Positions 1-8,235 of a DNA stretch of 64,000 bases are shown here, one piece after another. Source of the DNA: Thermomonas fusca DSM 15424. GTDB taxonomy: Bacteria; Pseudomonadota; Gammaproteobacteria; Xanthomonadales; Xanthomonadaceae. Below the pieces are notes generated by a model. It was not told the origin of the DNA, made no database searches, and saw only the letters and a list, made by a program, of their open reading frames with translations. How positions within the stretch are numbered: position 1 is the first letter of the stretch; each line of letters begins with the position of its first letter. The translations under genes were made by a program, and so were the position numbers. The stretch lies in NCBI RefSeq assembly GCF_000423885.1, contig NZ_AUIV01000001.1, forward strand, positions 62,001-126,000, read 5' to 3'.

Positions 1-2
1 CT

Positions 3-692
3 GCGCTGCAACCCGTTGCGCGGCCTTCTCGCCCACGAGGCCGGCTCAGCGCCGCCAAGGTCTGCAAGGCGGTCGGCCACCTGTTGCCGGAGCGCGCCAT
101 CGTCATCGACGAGGCCATCACCTCCGGCCTGCTGCTGGGCGCGATGACCGCGGGCGCGCCGCGCCACGATCTGCTCACCCTCACCGGCGGCGCCATCGGG
201 CAGGGCCTGCCGAATGCGGTGGGCGCGGCCATCGCCTGCCCGGATCGCCCGGTCATCGCGCTGGTCGGCGACGGCAGCGCGATGTACACGCTGCAGGCGC
301 TGTGGACGATGGCGCGCGAGCGTCTGGACGTCACCACCATCATCTTCAACAACGCGTCGTATTCGGTCCTCAATGTAGAACTCGAACGCGTGGGCGCCGA
401 CGCCGCGCCGGGCCCCAAGGCCCGCTCGCAGCTCGACCTGCACGGTCCGGTGCTGGACTTCTGCCGACTGGCGCAGGGCATGGGCGTGCACGCCGCCCGC
501 GCCGACAGCGCGGAAAGCTTCTGCAAGGCGCTCGAATACGCGCTGGCCCGGCCCGGTCCGCACCTGATCGAAGCGGTCGTGCCGGAAGCGCTGGGCGGCA
601 CCAAGCGCCGCATGCTGCCCTGGCTGCTGCGTTCGCTCCCACGATTGCCGCTGCCGCTGGCGCGGACGCTGAAACACAAAATCGCGCCCTGA
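3..692 (+). CDS. Thiamine-diphosphate-dependent enzyme, acetolactate synthase / benzoylformate decarboxylase type (3' part)
   Basis: The frame is open to the left edge, so this is the C-terminal 229 residues of a longer protein (the family is usually 500-560 aa). It carries the C-terminal TPP-binding domain: the GDGSAMYTLQ segment and an NN pair 27 residues on form the Mg2+/diphosphate motif. The preceding VIDEAITSG and GGAIGQGLPNAVGAA blocks are typical of the acetolactate synthase large subunit / MdlC branch. The family does 2-oxoacid decarboxylation or carboligation in the cytoplasm. Without the N-terminal half I cannot separate acetolactate synthase from a decarboxylase. No small regulatory subunit gene follows, which argues mildly against the main biosynthetic IlvB. 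Confidence 0.85.
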   Translation, partial: ALQPVARPSRPRGRLSAAKVCKAVGHLLPERAIVIDEAITSGLLLGAMTAGAPRHDLLTLTGGAIGQGLPNAVGAAIACPDRPVIALVGDGSAMYTLQALWTMARERLDVTTIIFNNASYSVLNVELERVGADAAPGPKARSQLDLHGPVLDFCRLAQGMGVHAARADSAESFCKALEYALARPGPHLIEAVVPEALGGTKRRMLPWLLRSLPRLPLPLARTLKHKIAP

Positions 693-752
693 TGATCCAG
701 ATCAATCCTCGCGCTGGCGCCACGGACCAAGATCCCGAATCCATCCGTGTCC

Positions 753-758
753 AAGGAG
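753..758 (+). promoter_or_regulatory. Ribosome binding site fixing the start at 764
   Basis: AAGGAG lies 5 bases before the ATG at 764. The reading frame is open well upstream, into the previous gene, so this site together with the signal peptide that follows decides the start. Confidence 0.7.
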
Positions 759-763
759 TCGTT

Positions 764-2134
764 ATGCGCCTGCTCGCTGCATCCTGCATCCTCCTGTGCC
801 TGTCCCTGCCGGCGCTGGCCGGCCAGCGCGTGGATCCCTCCAGCATGGATCGCGCCCCGCTGGTGGCCAATCCCGGCGCACCCGAGGCGGCCATTGCCGG
901 CAGCTGGGACGTATGGATCCCGGGCGCGGTGATGTACTCCAGCGACGGCCGCAACGTCTACCAGCACTACCAGGCCGGCGCGGCGATGAACCGGTTGGAG
1001 ATCGCCGCGGACGGCCGCTACCGTTGGGGCGGACGCAGCGGACGCCTGGAGGAGGTGCGCCCCTGGCACCACCAGCCCGGTCGCCGCTATTACCGGCTGC
1101 TGCATCCCTCCGGCGGCGAATACGAGTTCTATCGCGCCCCCGACGACCGCTTGATCGTCCTGTTCGGTGGCGTCGGCGGCCACGCGGCCACCGGCACCCG
1201 GCTGGGCGGCAACAGCGCCGCCGCAGCGCCACCGGCAGCTGCCAGCGGCGCCTACGCCCCCGGGGCGCGCGTGACCGTGGAATGGAGCGGGCGCTGGTAT
1301 CCGGCGCAGATCCTGCAGACCCGCGACGGCCGGTCCCTGGTGCGCTACGACGGCTACGGCAGCAACTGGGACGAATGGGTGCCGCCAGGCCGCATCCGTT
1401 CCGGCGGCGACGGCGGCGCGCCCGGTGGAAACGCGACGGGCAGCCGCAGCGGCGGCAGCGCGACGCCGGCGTCCGGCAATCCGCTGGGGGTGCAATGGCA
1501 GGGGGGCTCGAGCGCCGCCCCCGCGCCGGCACCGGCATCGCCCGGCAATCCTCTGGGCGTGGAATGGCAGGGCCGCCGCGCTGGTGCGGCGCCCGCAACC
1601 GGGGCGTCGGGCGCCTCCAACCCGCTCGGCGTGGAGTGGGCAGGATCCACTCCCCGAACGGCAGGGCCCGCGCCCGCCACGCCGGCAACGCCGGCAACGC
1701 CGGCTCCGGCTCAACCGCGGCCTGCGCCGCCAGTGACCGCACCGCCCGCACCACCGGTCGCAGGACCGGCGCCAACGCGTCCCGCACCCAATACGCCGCC
1801 TGCCGCCGCGCCCTCGCTGGCCGATCGCTGGTTCTACCGCGCCGCGGCCTTCCACGACGCCAGCGGCGTGACCAGCGAACATCTCGACACCCGCGGCACC
1901 CTCACCCTCAAACCGGATGGCAGCTACGAGCAGAACCTCTACATCGGCGGCATCCTCAACGCGATGAAGGGCCGCTACACGCTCGCGGGAAACCGGCTGA
2001 CCACCCACTACTCCTGGCGGGGGCAGCCGGCCAGCGACGACATGCAGGTGCAGCTCAGTGCCGACGGCAACACCCTGACGCTGCTGCGGCAGGGCTCGCC
2101 CACGGTGTACTACACGCTGGAACGGGCCGAATGA
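764..2134 (+). CDS. Secreted multidomain protein with Tudor-like module, NPLGVEW repeats and lipocalin-like ends
   Basis: The protein has 456 aa. It opens with a Sec signal peptide (hydrophobic run to about residue 20, cut near ALAGQ). Residues about 45-150 form a beta-rich region beginning GSWDVWIPG. Residues about 165-210 (VTVEWSGRWYPAQI then VRYDGYGSNWDEWVP) resemble the Tudor-knot/agenet fold that reads W-Y-A-x-I and D-x-W. Three copies of NPLGV(Q/E)W(Q/A)G follow at about residues 239, 262 and 286 within Ala/Pro/Gly-rich linker, then a Pro/Ala stretch, then a second beta-rich lipocalin-like domain from about 350. It is likely periplasmic or exported. No function is known to me, and the domain names rest on visual resemblance only. 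Confidence 0.75.
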   Translation: MRLLAASCILLCLSLPALAGQRVDPSSMDRAPLVANPGAPEAAIAGSWDVWIPGAVMYSSDGRNVYQHYQAGAAMNRLEIAADGRYRWGGRSGRLEEVRPWHHQPGRRYYRLLHPSGGEYEFYRAPDDRLIVLFGGVGGHAATGTRLGGNSAAAAPPAAASGAYAPGARVTVEWSGRWYPAQILQTRDGRSLVRYDGYGSNWDEWVPPGRIRSGGDGGAPGGNATGSRSGGSATPASGNPLGVQWQGGSSAAPAPAPASPGNPLGVEWQGRRAGAAPATGASGASNPLGVEWAGSTPRTAGPAPATPATPATPAPAQPRPAPPVTAPPAPPVAGPAPTRPAPNTPPAAAPSLADRWFYRAAAFHDASGVTSEHLDTRGTLTLKPDGSYEQNLYIGGILNAMKGRYTLAGNRLTTHYSWRGQPASDDMQVQLSADGNTLTLLRQGSPTVYYTLERAE

Positions 2135-2178
2135 CCGGCCCGCTCCCGCGCTGAAGCCTCGCCCGATGCAGCCGGCCC

Positions 2179-4449
2179 TCAGGCCAGCTGCTGCGCCGCC
2201 GCGACGATGTCCTCGTCCTTCGGGATCACCAGGAACGCCGCGCCGGCCAGCGGCGTGTAGGTGTCCGCACCGACGACGCGCCTGATCGGCTTGCCGCCGA
2301 AGCCGCCTTCCGTGATCGCGGTGATCACGCCTTCGCCAATGCCGGCGCTGAAGCGGCCTTCATCGACGACCAGGATGCGATCGCATTCGCCCGCGTGCCG
2401 GGCAATCGCGGCATGGTTCAGCGGCACCAGCCAGCGCAGGTCGACCACGCGCACCTTCCAGCCGTGCTTCTTCTCGATCTCGCGCGCGGCGCGCAGGCTC
2501 ATCGGCACGCCGTTGCCGAAGCTGAAGATCACGCAATCGGTGGCGTCCGGGTTGTAGGCGCGCTCCTCGCCCAGCACCAGCGCCTGGTCGGGCGCCGGGT
2601 ACTCGGTCAGCCACTGGCCGTCGCCAGGCTCGTACAGGTCCTTGGTCATGTACAGCGCGATGGGTTCGAGGAAGGCGGTGACGCGCCCGTCCACCTTCGC
2701 CAGCGCCGCCAGCGTGCGCAGCATCATCGCGGCGTCGTCGCCGCGCGAGGGGCAGCCGACCACCAGGCCCGGGATGTCGCGCAGCGCGGACACCGAGTTG
2801 TCGTTGTGGAAGTGCCCGCCGAAGCCGCGCTGGTAGCCCAGGCCGGCGATGCGCACCACCATCGGGTTGCGGAACTGGTCGTCGCTGAAGAACTGCAGCG
2901 AGCAGGCCTCGCCGCGCAGCTGGTCGATGGCGTTGTGCAGGTAGGCCAGGTACTGGATCTCGGGGATCGGCAGCATACCCATGTTGGCGAAGCCCTGCGC
3001 CATGCCAAGGATCATTGTTTCGTCCAGCAGCGTGTTGAACACGCGACGGTTGCCGAACGCCTTGTGCAGGCCCTTGGTGACCGTGTACACGCCACCCTTC
3101 TGGGCAACATCTTCGCCGAACAGCAGCGTTTCCGGATACTTGGCGAACAGGTCGTGCAGGGCCTGGTTGATCTGGATGGCAAGGTGCTTCGGCACCTGCT
3201 TCTCGGGCAGCCTCTCCTCGCTGCCGAAGGCCTTGATGCGCGCCTCATGCGACGGCGCGCGCGTCGCTTCGGCCTGCACCTTGTCCGGCGTGTACGGCGC
3301 CAGCGGCCGCATCACGTGCTCCAGCGTCTCGATGCGCGGACGGCTGTCGGCGTCCTCGGCGGCGGCGAAGCACTTCTTCCGCGTTTCCTCGTACAGCGCC
3401 AGCACTTCGTCCTTGCTCATCGCGCCGGACTCCAGCGCGATCGCGGCCGAACGCAGCAGCGGATCGCCCGCCTCCACCGCGCACAATTCCTCGATGCTGC
3501 GCCACTCGATCTCGAAGTCGGTGCCGGCGTGGCCCATGATGCGCTGTGTGCGCAGGTGCAGGAAGGTCGGCCGACGCGTCCGCCGGCAATGCTCGACCGC
3601 GCGCAGCACGTCGCCGTAACCGCTGGCAAGGTCGAGGCCATCGGCGAAGAAATAATCGAGGTCCGGACGGTTGCGGAAGCTTTCGCCGATCCAGCCGGTG
3701 GGCGTCTTCACCGAGATGCCGATGCCGTTGTCCTCGCAGACGTACAGCACCGGCGCCGGCAGCTTCTGGTAGGCCGTCCAGCTGGCGGCGTTGAACGCAG
3801 TCTGCGCGGTGGCGTGGTTGGCGGAGGCATCGCCGAACGAACAGATGGCGATGGAATCGTCCGGGATCGGCAGGCCCACGCCGAGGCGCTTGCCGGCTTC
3901 GATCGCCACCGCAGTGCCCAACGCCTTCGGCAGATGGGATGCAATCGTCGAGGTCTGCGGCAGCACCCACAGCGGCTTGCTGCCCCAGACCTTGTGGCGG
4001 CCGCCGCTGGCCGGATCTTCCGCGCTGGCGGCGAAGCTAAGCGCCGAATCCATGACCGGATCCATCCCCGGCAGCTTGCGGAAGCGCTCGGCCATGAAGC
4101 CGCCGCTGCGATAGTGCAGGAACGCCGGGTCGGTGTGGCGGGCTGCGCGCGCAACCATCGCGTTGCCTTCGTGGCCACTGGAGCCGATGGTGTAGAAGAC
4201 CTTGTTCTGCACCCGCAGCACGCGCGCCATCAGGTCCAGGTGGCGCGAAATCAGCTGCGACTCGAACAGCTCGCGGAAGCCGCGGGCATCCAGCGCGCTG
4301 CCGTCGAGGATGGCCTCGTCCGGCGCCGGCCTGGGCTGCGCATGGCCGTTCCAGCCGCGCACGAATTCCTGGAAATTGACGTCGCAGATCTCGGCGCGGT
4401 TGAGGCCCTTCATGCGGGCCGGGATGGGGTTGGGAACGGTATTGAACAT
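2179..4449 (-). CDS. 2-oxoacid dehydrogenase E1, fused alpha-beta subunits
   Basis: The protein has 756 aa and joins the alpha (about 1-370) and beta (about 400-756) halves of a branched-chain-type 2-oxoacid dehydrogenase E1 in one chain. It decarboxylates a 2-oxoacid with TPP and passes the acyl group to lipoyl-E2. The TPP motif appears as GDASANHATAQ ending in EDN, and the beta half has the LFGEDVAQKGGVYTVTKGL block. Length equals the sum of the usual two subunits. No E2 or E3 lies in the window. It is the last gene of a minus-strand cluster with glutaryl-CoA dehydrogenase, so the substrate could be a branched-chain acid or 2-oxoadipate; that is inference. Confidence 0.85.
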   Translation of the reverse strand: MFNTVPNPIPARMKGLNRAEICDVNFQEFVRGWNGHAQPRPAPDEAILDGSALDARGFRELFESQLISRHLDLMARVLRVQNKVFYTIGSSGHEGNAMVARAARHTDPAFLHYRSGGFMAERFRKLPGMDPVMDSALSFAASAEDPASGGRHKVWGSKPLWVLPQTSTIASHLPKALGTAVAIEAGKRLGVGLPIPDDSIAICSFGDASANHATAQTAFNAASWTAYQKLPAPVLYVCEDNGIGISVKTPTGWIGESFRNRPDLDYFFADGLDLASGYGDVLRAVEHCRRTRRPTFLHLRTQRIMGHAGTDFEIEWRSIEELCAVEAGDPLLRSAAIALESGAMSKDEVLALYEETRKKCFAAAEDADSRPRIETLEHVMRPLAPYTPDKVQAEATRAPSHEARIKAFGSEERLPEKQVPKHLAIQINQALHDLFAKYPETLLFGEDVAQKGGVYTVTKGLHKAFGNRRVFNTLLDETMILGMAQGFANMGMLPIPEIQYLAYLHNAIDQLRGEACSLQFFSDDQFRNPMVVRIAGLGYQRGFGGHFHNDNSVSALRDIPGLVVGCPSRGDDAAMMLRTLAALAKVDGRVTAFLEPIALYMTKDLYEPGDGQWLTEYPAPDQALVLGEERAYNPDATDCVIFSFGNGVPMSLRAAREIEKKHGWKVRVVDLRWLVPLNHAAIARHAGECDRILVVDEGRFSAGIGEGVITAITEGGFGGKPIRRVVGADTYTPLAGAAFLVIPKDEDIVAAAQQLA

Positions 4450-4496
4450 GCGGGTCTCCCCTCCCCGCCGCGCGGGAAGGACGATGGGAATGAAGG

Positions 4497-5138
4497 TCAG
4501 GTGGACTGGTCGATCAGCGCCTGCGCCGCGGCGTCCGGCGCCGGCATCGGCACGAAGCCGGGCGTGGCCTCGACGCGGGCCAGCCAGTCGCGCACGGCCG
4601 GGTACGCGTCCAGCGCGATGCCGCCGTGCGGGGCCACGCAGGTATACGCATACAGGGCGATGTCGGCGATGCCGTAATCGCTACCGGTGAACCACGGATG
4701 CGACGCGAGGTGCTGCTCCATCACCGCCAGCGCGGCGTGGCCGCGTTCGCGCAGCGTGGGCAGGCCGGGACGGCGCGGCGAATCCAGCGGCGTCCAGCCA
4801 CAGATGAAGCGCGCCACCGCGATGCAGGGCTCGTGGCTGTACTGCTCGAAGAACATCCACGACAGCGCCTGCGCCTTCTGCCACGGATCGGCCGGCAGGA
4901 ACGGCGTGCCGTCGGCCAGCCAGCACAGGATTGCGTTCGACTCGACCAGGACGCTGCCGTCCTCGCGCTCGACCATCGGCACCTTGCCGTTCGGATTCTT
5001 CGCCAGGTAGTCCGGCGTCCGAGTTTCGCCGATCGCGCTGTTCGTTTCGATCCAGCGGTAGTCGTGGCCAAGCTGCTCCAGCAGCAGCTTCACCTTGTGG
5101 CAATTGCCCGAAGGCGAGAAGCCGTGCACGGCGATCAT
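4497..5138 (-). CDS. Glutathione S-transferase family protein
   Basis: The protein has 213 aa, the normal size of a cytosolic GST. The N-terminal thioredoxin-like domain starts MIAVHGFSPSGNCHKVKLLL and contains NPNGKVPMVE and VLVESNAIL, which carry the cis-proline and the Glu-Ser glutathione gamma-glutamyl contact. The helical C-terminal domain includes FTGSDYGIADIALYAY, the usual N-capping Asp region. The start chosen overlaps the stop of the upstream acetyltransferase by ATGA, indicating translational coupling. The substrate is unknown. Position between glutaryl-CoA dehydrogenase and the E1 gene suggests a role in catabolism or detoxification, but this is only context. Confidence 0.85.
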   Translation of the reverse strand: MIAVHGFSPSGNCHKVKLLLEQLGHDYRWIETNSAIGETRTPDYLAKNPNGKVPMVEREDGSVLVESNAILCWLADGTPFLPADPWQKAQALSWMFFEQYSHEPCIAVARFICGWTPLDSPRRPGLPTLRERGHAALAVMEQHLASHPWFTGSDYGIADIALYAYTCVAPHGGIALDAYPAVRDWLARVEATPGFVPMPAPDAAAQALIDQST

Positions 5139-5683
5139 GCGAAACGCTTCCGGTTTTCCGCCCAGTCCGCGCGGCTCTGGCCCCAGGCATCGGACGGCGC
5201 GTCTTCGTAAGGCGCCGGCAATTTCACCGCACCGAGGTTGCGCGAACCAAGCCGCTGCGCCAGCGCCTGCGACGCGGCGTTGACCGGATCGATGCAGTGG
5301 ATGACATCGTCCCAGCCGAGGTTGGCGAAGGCCCAGTCGAGCGCGGCGACGGCCGCTTCGGTCGCATAGCCACGGCCCCAGGCGTCCGGATGGAAGGTCC
5401 AGCCGATCTCGTTGCCCGGCCAGCCATCCGGCTTCCACGGCCCGACCTGGCCCAGCCAGCGGCCGCTGGCCTTGTCGATCACCGAGAACATGCCGAATCC
5501 CTGCACCACCCAGGCACCCGGCATCTGCAGGAAGCGCCGCCACGCCGCGGCGCGCGGCTGCTGCCCGCCGATGTAGCGCGCGGCCTCCTCGTTGCCCAGC
5601 ACCTCGGCAAAGCGCTCGAAGTCGCCCGCCTGCGGCACGCGCAGGCGCAGGCGAGCGGTTTCGAGGGTGGGACCGAACTCCAT
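5135..5683 (-). CDS. GNAT family N-acetyltransferase (RimJ/RimL-like)
   Basis: The protein has 182 aa. It begins MEFGPTLETARLRLR, the beta1 strand typical of the RimJ/RimL branch of Gcn5-related acetyltransferases. It carries EIGWTFHPDAWGRGYATEA, the acetyl-CoA pyrophosphate-binding motif A with the R-G-x-A loop, and later NAASQALAQRLG for motif B. It would transfer an acetyl group from acetyl-CoA to an amine; whether the target is a protein N-terminus or a small molecule cannot be told. The gene starts 17 bases after the stop of gcdH and overlaps the GST gene by 4 bases, so the three are probably one transcript. Confidence 0.85.
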   Translation of the reverse strand: MEFGPTLETARLRLRVPQAGDFERFAEVLGNEEAARYIGGQQPRAAAWRRFLQMPGAWVVQGFGMFSVIDKASGRWLGQVGPWKPDGWPGNEIGWTFHPDAWGRGYATEAAVAALDWAFANLGWDDVIHCIDPVNAASQALAQRLGSRNLGAVKLPAPYEDAPSDAWGQSRADWAENRKRFA

Positions 5684-5700
5684 CGCCGGCCTCCGCCGAA

Positions 5701-6864
5701 TCAGAACGCGTTGATGCCGGTCAGCTCGCGGCCGATCACCAGCTGGTGCACGGTTTCGGTGCCTTCGTAGGTGATGACGGACTCGAGGTTGAGCGCATGT
5801 CGGATCGCCGCGTGTTCGGTGGTGATGCCGGCGCCGCCAAGCAGGTCGCGGCATTCGCGGGCGATGTCGATCGCCATCCGGCAGTTGTTCCACTTCGCCA
5901 GGCTGACCTGGGCCGGCTGCATGGTCCCGGCATCCTTCAGCCGTCCCAGCTGCAGCGAGAGCAACTGCGCCAGGGTGATGCGACGGGCCATCTCGGCCAT
6001 CTTGATCTGCGCGCTCTGGGTTGCGGCCACCGGGCGGCCGAACAGGATGCGCTCCTTGGTGTAGTGGACGACTTCGTCCAGGCAGGCGATGGCGGCGCCG
6101 ATCGGACCCCAGGTGATGCCGTAGCGGGCCTGGGTCAGGCAGCCCAGCGGGCCCTTCAGCCCCTTCACGTTGGGCAGGCGGCTGGAATCCGGCACGCGCA
6201 CGTTGTCGAAGAACAGCGCGCTGGTGACCGAGGCGCGCAGCGACATCTTGTGCTTGATCTCCTGCGCGCTGAAACCGGGCGTGCCCTTCTCCAGCAGGAA
6301 GCCCTGGATGCCGTCGTCGGTCTGCGCCCAGACAATGGCGATGTCGGCCAGGTTGCCGTTGGTGATCCACATCTTGCTGCCGTTGATCACCCAGTCATCG
6401 CCGTCGCGCTTGGCGTGGGTCTTCATGTTGGCCGGGTCTGAGCCGCCGTGCGGTTCGGTCAGGCCGAAGCAGCCGATCACCTTGCCCGCCGCCATGTCGG
6501 GCAGCCAGCGCATGCGCTGCTCCTCGCTACCATAGGCATAGATCGGGTACATGCACAGCGAGCTCTGCACGCTGACGAAGCTACGGATGCCGGAGTCGCC
6601 ACGCTCCAGCTCCTGGCAGATCAGGCCGTAGCTGACGCCATTGAGGCCAGCGCAGCCGTATTTTTCAGGCAGCGACGAACCCAGCAGGCCCATTTCCGCG
6701 ATCTCCGGCACCAGTTCCTTCGGGAAGCGGCCCGCGTCGAAGGCCTCGCCGATGATGGGACGCACGCGTTCGTCGGTGAAGCGCGCCACGGTGTCCTGCA
6801 CCGCGCGTTCTTCCTCGCTCAGCAGGGAGCGGACGTCGTAGAGATCGTACGGATGCAGGGCCAT
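5701..6864 (-). CDS. gcdH: Glutaryl-CoA dehydrogenase
   Basis: The protein has 387 aa. It is an FAD-dependent acyl-CoA dehydrogenase that oxidises and decarboxylates glutaryl-CoA to crotonyl-CoA in lysine and tryptophan breakdown. The block RSFVSVQSSLCMYPIYAYGS holds the Arg that in characterised GCDH binds the gamma-carboxylate, and SVITYEGTETVHQLVIGRE holds the catalytic Glu base. The C-terminus ELTGINAF matches the family end. The start MALHPYDLYD was chosen because it gives the family length; the frame is open for another 150 bases upstream. It appears to be the first gene of a minus-strand cluster with GNAT, GST and E1. Confidence 0.92.
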   Translation of the reverse strand: MALHPYDLYDVRSLLSEEERAVQDTVARFTDERVRPIIGEAFDAGRFPKELVPEIAEMGLLGSSLPEKYGCAGLNGVSYGLICQELERGDSGIRSFVSVQSSLCMYPIYAYGSEEQRMRWLPDMAAGKVIGCFGLTEPHGGSDPANMKTHAKRDGDDWVINGSKMWITNGNLADIAIVWAQTDDGIQGFLLEKGTPGFSAQEIKHKMSLRASVTSALFFDNVRVPDSSRLPNVKGLKGPLGCLTQARYGITWGPIGAAIACLDEVVHYTKERILFGRPVAATQSAQIKMAEMARRITLAQLLSLQLGRLKDAGTMQPAQVSLAKWNNCRMAIDIARECRDLLGGAGITTEHAAIRHALNLESVITYEGTETVHQLVIGRELTGINAF

Positions 6865-7019
6865 GTTTTGACGGTCGAATTGGACGAACCGCCATTGTAA
6901 TCGCGCATGCCGCGCAATCGGTACGTACGATTCGCCAATCCCGCTCAGGCGTAACGACGGGCTTTCCGCAAAAGCCGTGCGTTTCGCCGGCATCGCTATT
7001 TTGCCGGCAGCCAAACGCA

Positions 7020-7047
7020 GGCGGGACCGGATCGCTCCGGCCCCGCC
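7020..7047 (-). terminator. GC-rich hairpin after the glycine-zipper gene
   Basis: GGCGGG-A-CCGGA, loop TCGC, TCCGG-C-CCCGCC: an 11-bp stem with one A/C mismatch, 31 bases past the stop of the minus-strand gene ending at 7079. There is no U-run on the downstream side, so this could be an RNA-end-stabilising hairpin or a weak terminator. Confidence 0.45.
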
Positions 7048-7078
7048 ATGGCAACTGGATGGGTTGAACTACGTGGGA

Positions 7079-7846
7079 TCAGCGCAGCGTCGCGCCTTCA
7101 GCCGAGGCCGTCTGGGTCACTACCCGGCCATCGATCACCGGCAGCTGCGTGCCCGGATCCTGGTCCATGCGCACGGTGCGCTGCTGCCCATCCCAACGGT
7201 AGGTCACGTCATATCCCACCGTCTTCTCGGCATCCCCCAGGGCGATTCGCTCGCCGGGCTTGCTGTCGGTGCGCATGCTGCCGGTGGTGCCGTCGGGGTT
7301 GCGATAGGTCACGTTCCACGCCACGGTGCGGGCGCTGGTGGAGGTGCTGTTGACGGTGCGGCAGCGGCGATCGGTGCGATTGACCACCTGGCCGCCGACG
7401 TGGCGCCGGTCGACCTCGCGGCCTGCATAGCCACCAGCCACCGCGCCAGCCACGGTGGCCAGCTTGCGGCCATTGCCGCCGCCGACCTGATTGCCGACCA
7501 GGCCACCGATGACCGCACCGGCGACGGTGCCGCCGACGTTGCCATCGCGCTCCGGCAGGCGCTCCTGCACCGTCACGTTCTCACAGACCTCACGCGGCGT
7601 GCTGGTCGTATTGGATTCCCGGATCGGCTCGCTGCCGATGACGGTGGCGTACAGCGGCTCGCGCTCGGTCACCGGCTTGACGCCAACGACCTCGGCGAAA
7701 TCGACCTGCGCCCGCGTGGCAGCGCCCCCGGCCAGCGACGGCGCGGTAATTCCCTCGTTGCTGCGGCTGTTCATGTAGCCCGCGGTGGCCACACCGCCAA
7801 CCAGCAGCGCGGCAAGCGCAACGGCAAGAGTGTTGTTCTTCGGCAT
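7079..7846 (-). CDS. Glycine-zipper 2TM-domain envelope protein
   Basis: The protein has 255 aa and starts with a short membrane/signal segment (LAVALAALLVGGVATAGYM). A central glycine-zipper stretch, about residues 125-155 (GGTVAGAVIGGLVGNQVGGG then VAGAVAGGYAGREVD), matches the Rick_17kDa/2TM family of outer-membrane-associated proteins. The C-terminal third (SARTVAWNVTYRNPDGTTG, then KTVGYDVTYRWDGQQRTVRM) has two similar beta-rich repeats, a pattern seen in Xanthomonadaceae members. The start MPKNN was preferred to an upstream in-frame ATG because a GGGAG-type RBS stands before it and the signal segment follows directly. Its role is presumably in envelope integrity; this is not certain. 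Confidence 0.8.
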   Translation of the reverse strand: MPKNNTLAVALAALLVGGVATAGYMNSRSNEGITAPSLAGGAATRAQVDFAEVVGVKPVTEREPLYATVIGSEPIRESNTTSTPREVCENVTVQERLPERDGNVGGTVAGAVIGGLVGNQVGGGNGRKLATVAGAVAGGYAGREVDRRHVGGQVVNRTDRRCRTVNSTSTSARTVAWNVTYRNPDGTTGSMRTDSKPGERIALGDAEKTVGYDVTYRWDGQQRTVRMDQDPGTQLPVIDGRVVTQTASAEGATLR

Positions 7847-8000
7847 GGTGGTTCTCCCGCTGAAAGTTGAGTGGTCCCTGTTCCGCGACCGATTGCACCA
7901 CGGGCAATCTGAATCGACCCCGAGCAGGCCGGCATGGCACCGGGCTGCGTTCAGCTTCACACACGCGATGTTTGCACCGCGTGCATGCTAGTTTCCGGAC

Positions 8001-8228
8001 ATGGCCAATCCCCTTGTTTCGCCGCTGATGCGCTGGTTCGGCAGGCTGAGCTTCCCGCGCCTGTTTCTGCTGGCTGCCGCGCTGTTCCTGCTCGACCTGG
8101 TGGTCCCCGACTTCATTCCGTTCGCGGACGAGATCCTGCTGGGCCTGGGCACCTTGCTCCTGTCGCGCTGGAAGAAAAAGCCGGGCACGCTCCCGCCCCC
8201 CATTGAAGGGCGCGCAAGCCGGCGCTGA
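8001..8228 (+). CDS. Small membrane protein, DUF6116-like
   Basis: The protein has 75 aa. A basic N-terminus (MANPLVSPLMRWFGRLSFPR) leads into one or two hydrophobic segments, FLLAAALFLLDLVVPDFIPF and ADEILLGLGTLLLSR, and ends in a short polar basic tail. I recognise the VPDFIPFADEILLGLGTLLL pattern as that of DUF6116 proteins of Xanthomonadaceae; no function is known. It ends 7 bases before tatD, so the two are probably co-transcribed from the divergent region facing the glycine-zipper gene. Confidence 0.75.
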   Translation: MANPLVSPLMRWFGRLSFPRLFLLAAALFLLDLVVPDFIPFADEILLGLGTLLLSRWKKKPGTLPPPIEGRASRR

Positions 8229-8235
8229 TGGCCTG

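Noticed and set aside
302..763. Upstream extension of the secreted protein gene
   Set aside because: It overlaps the TPP enzyme in another frame; the signal peptide and AAGGAG point to 764.
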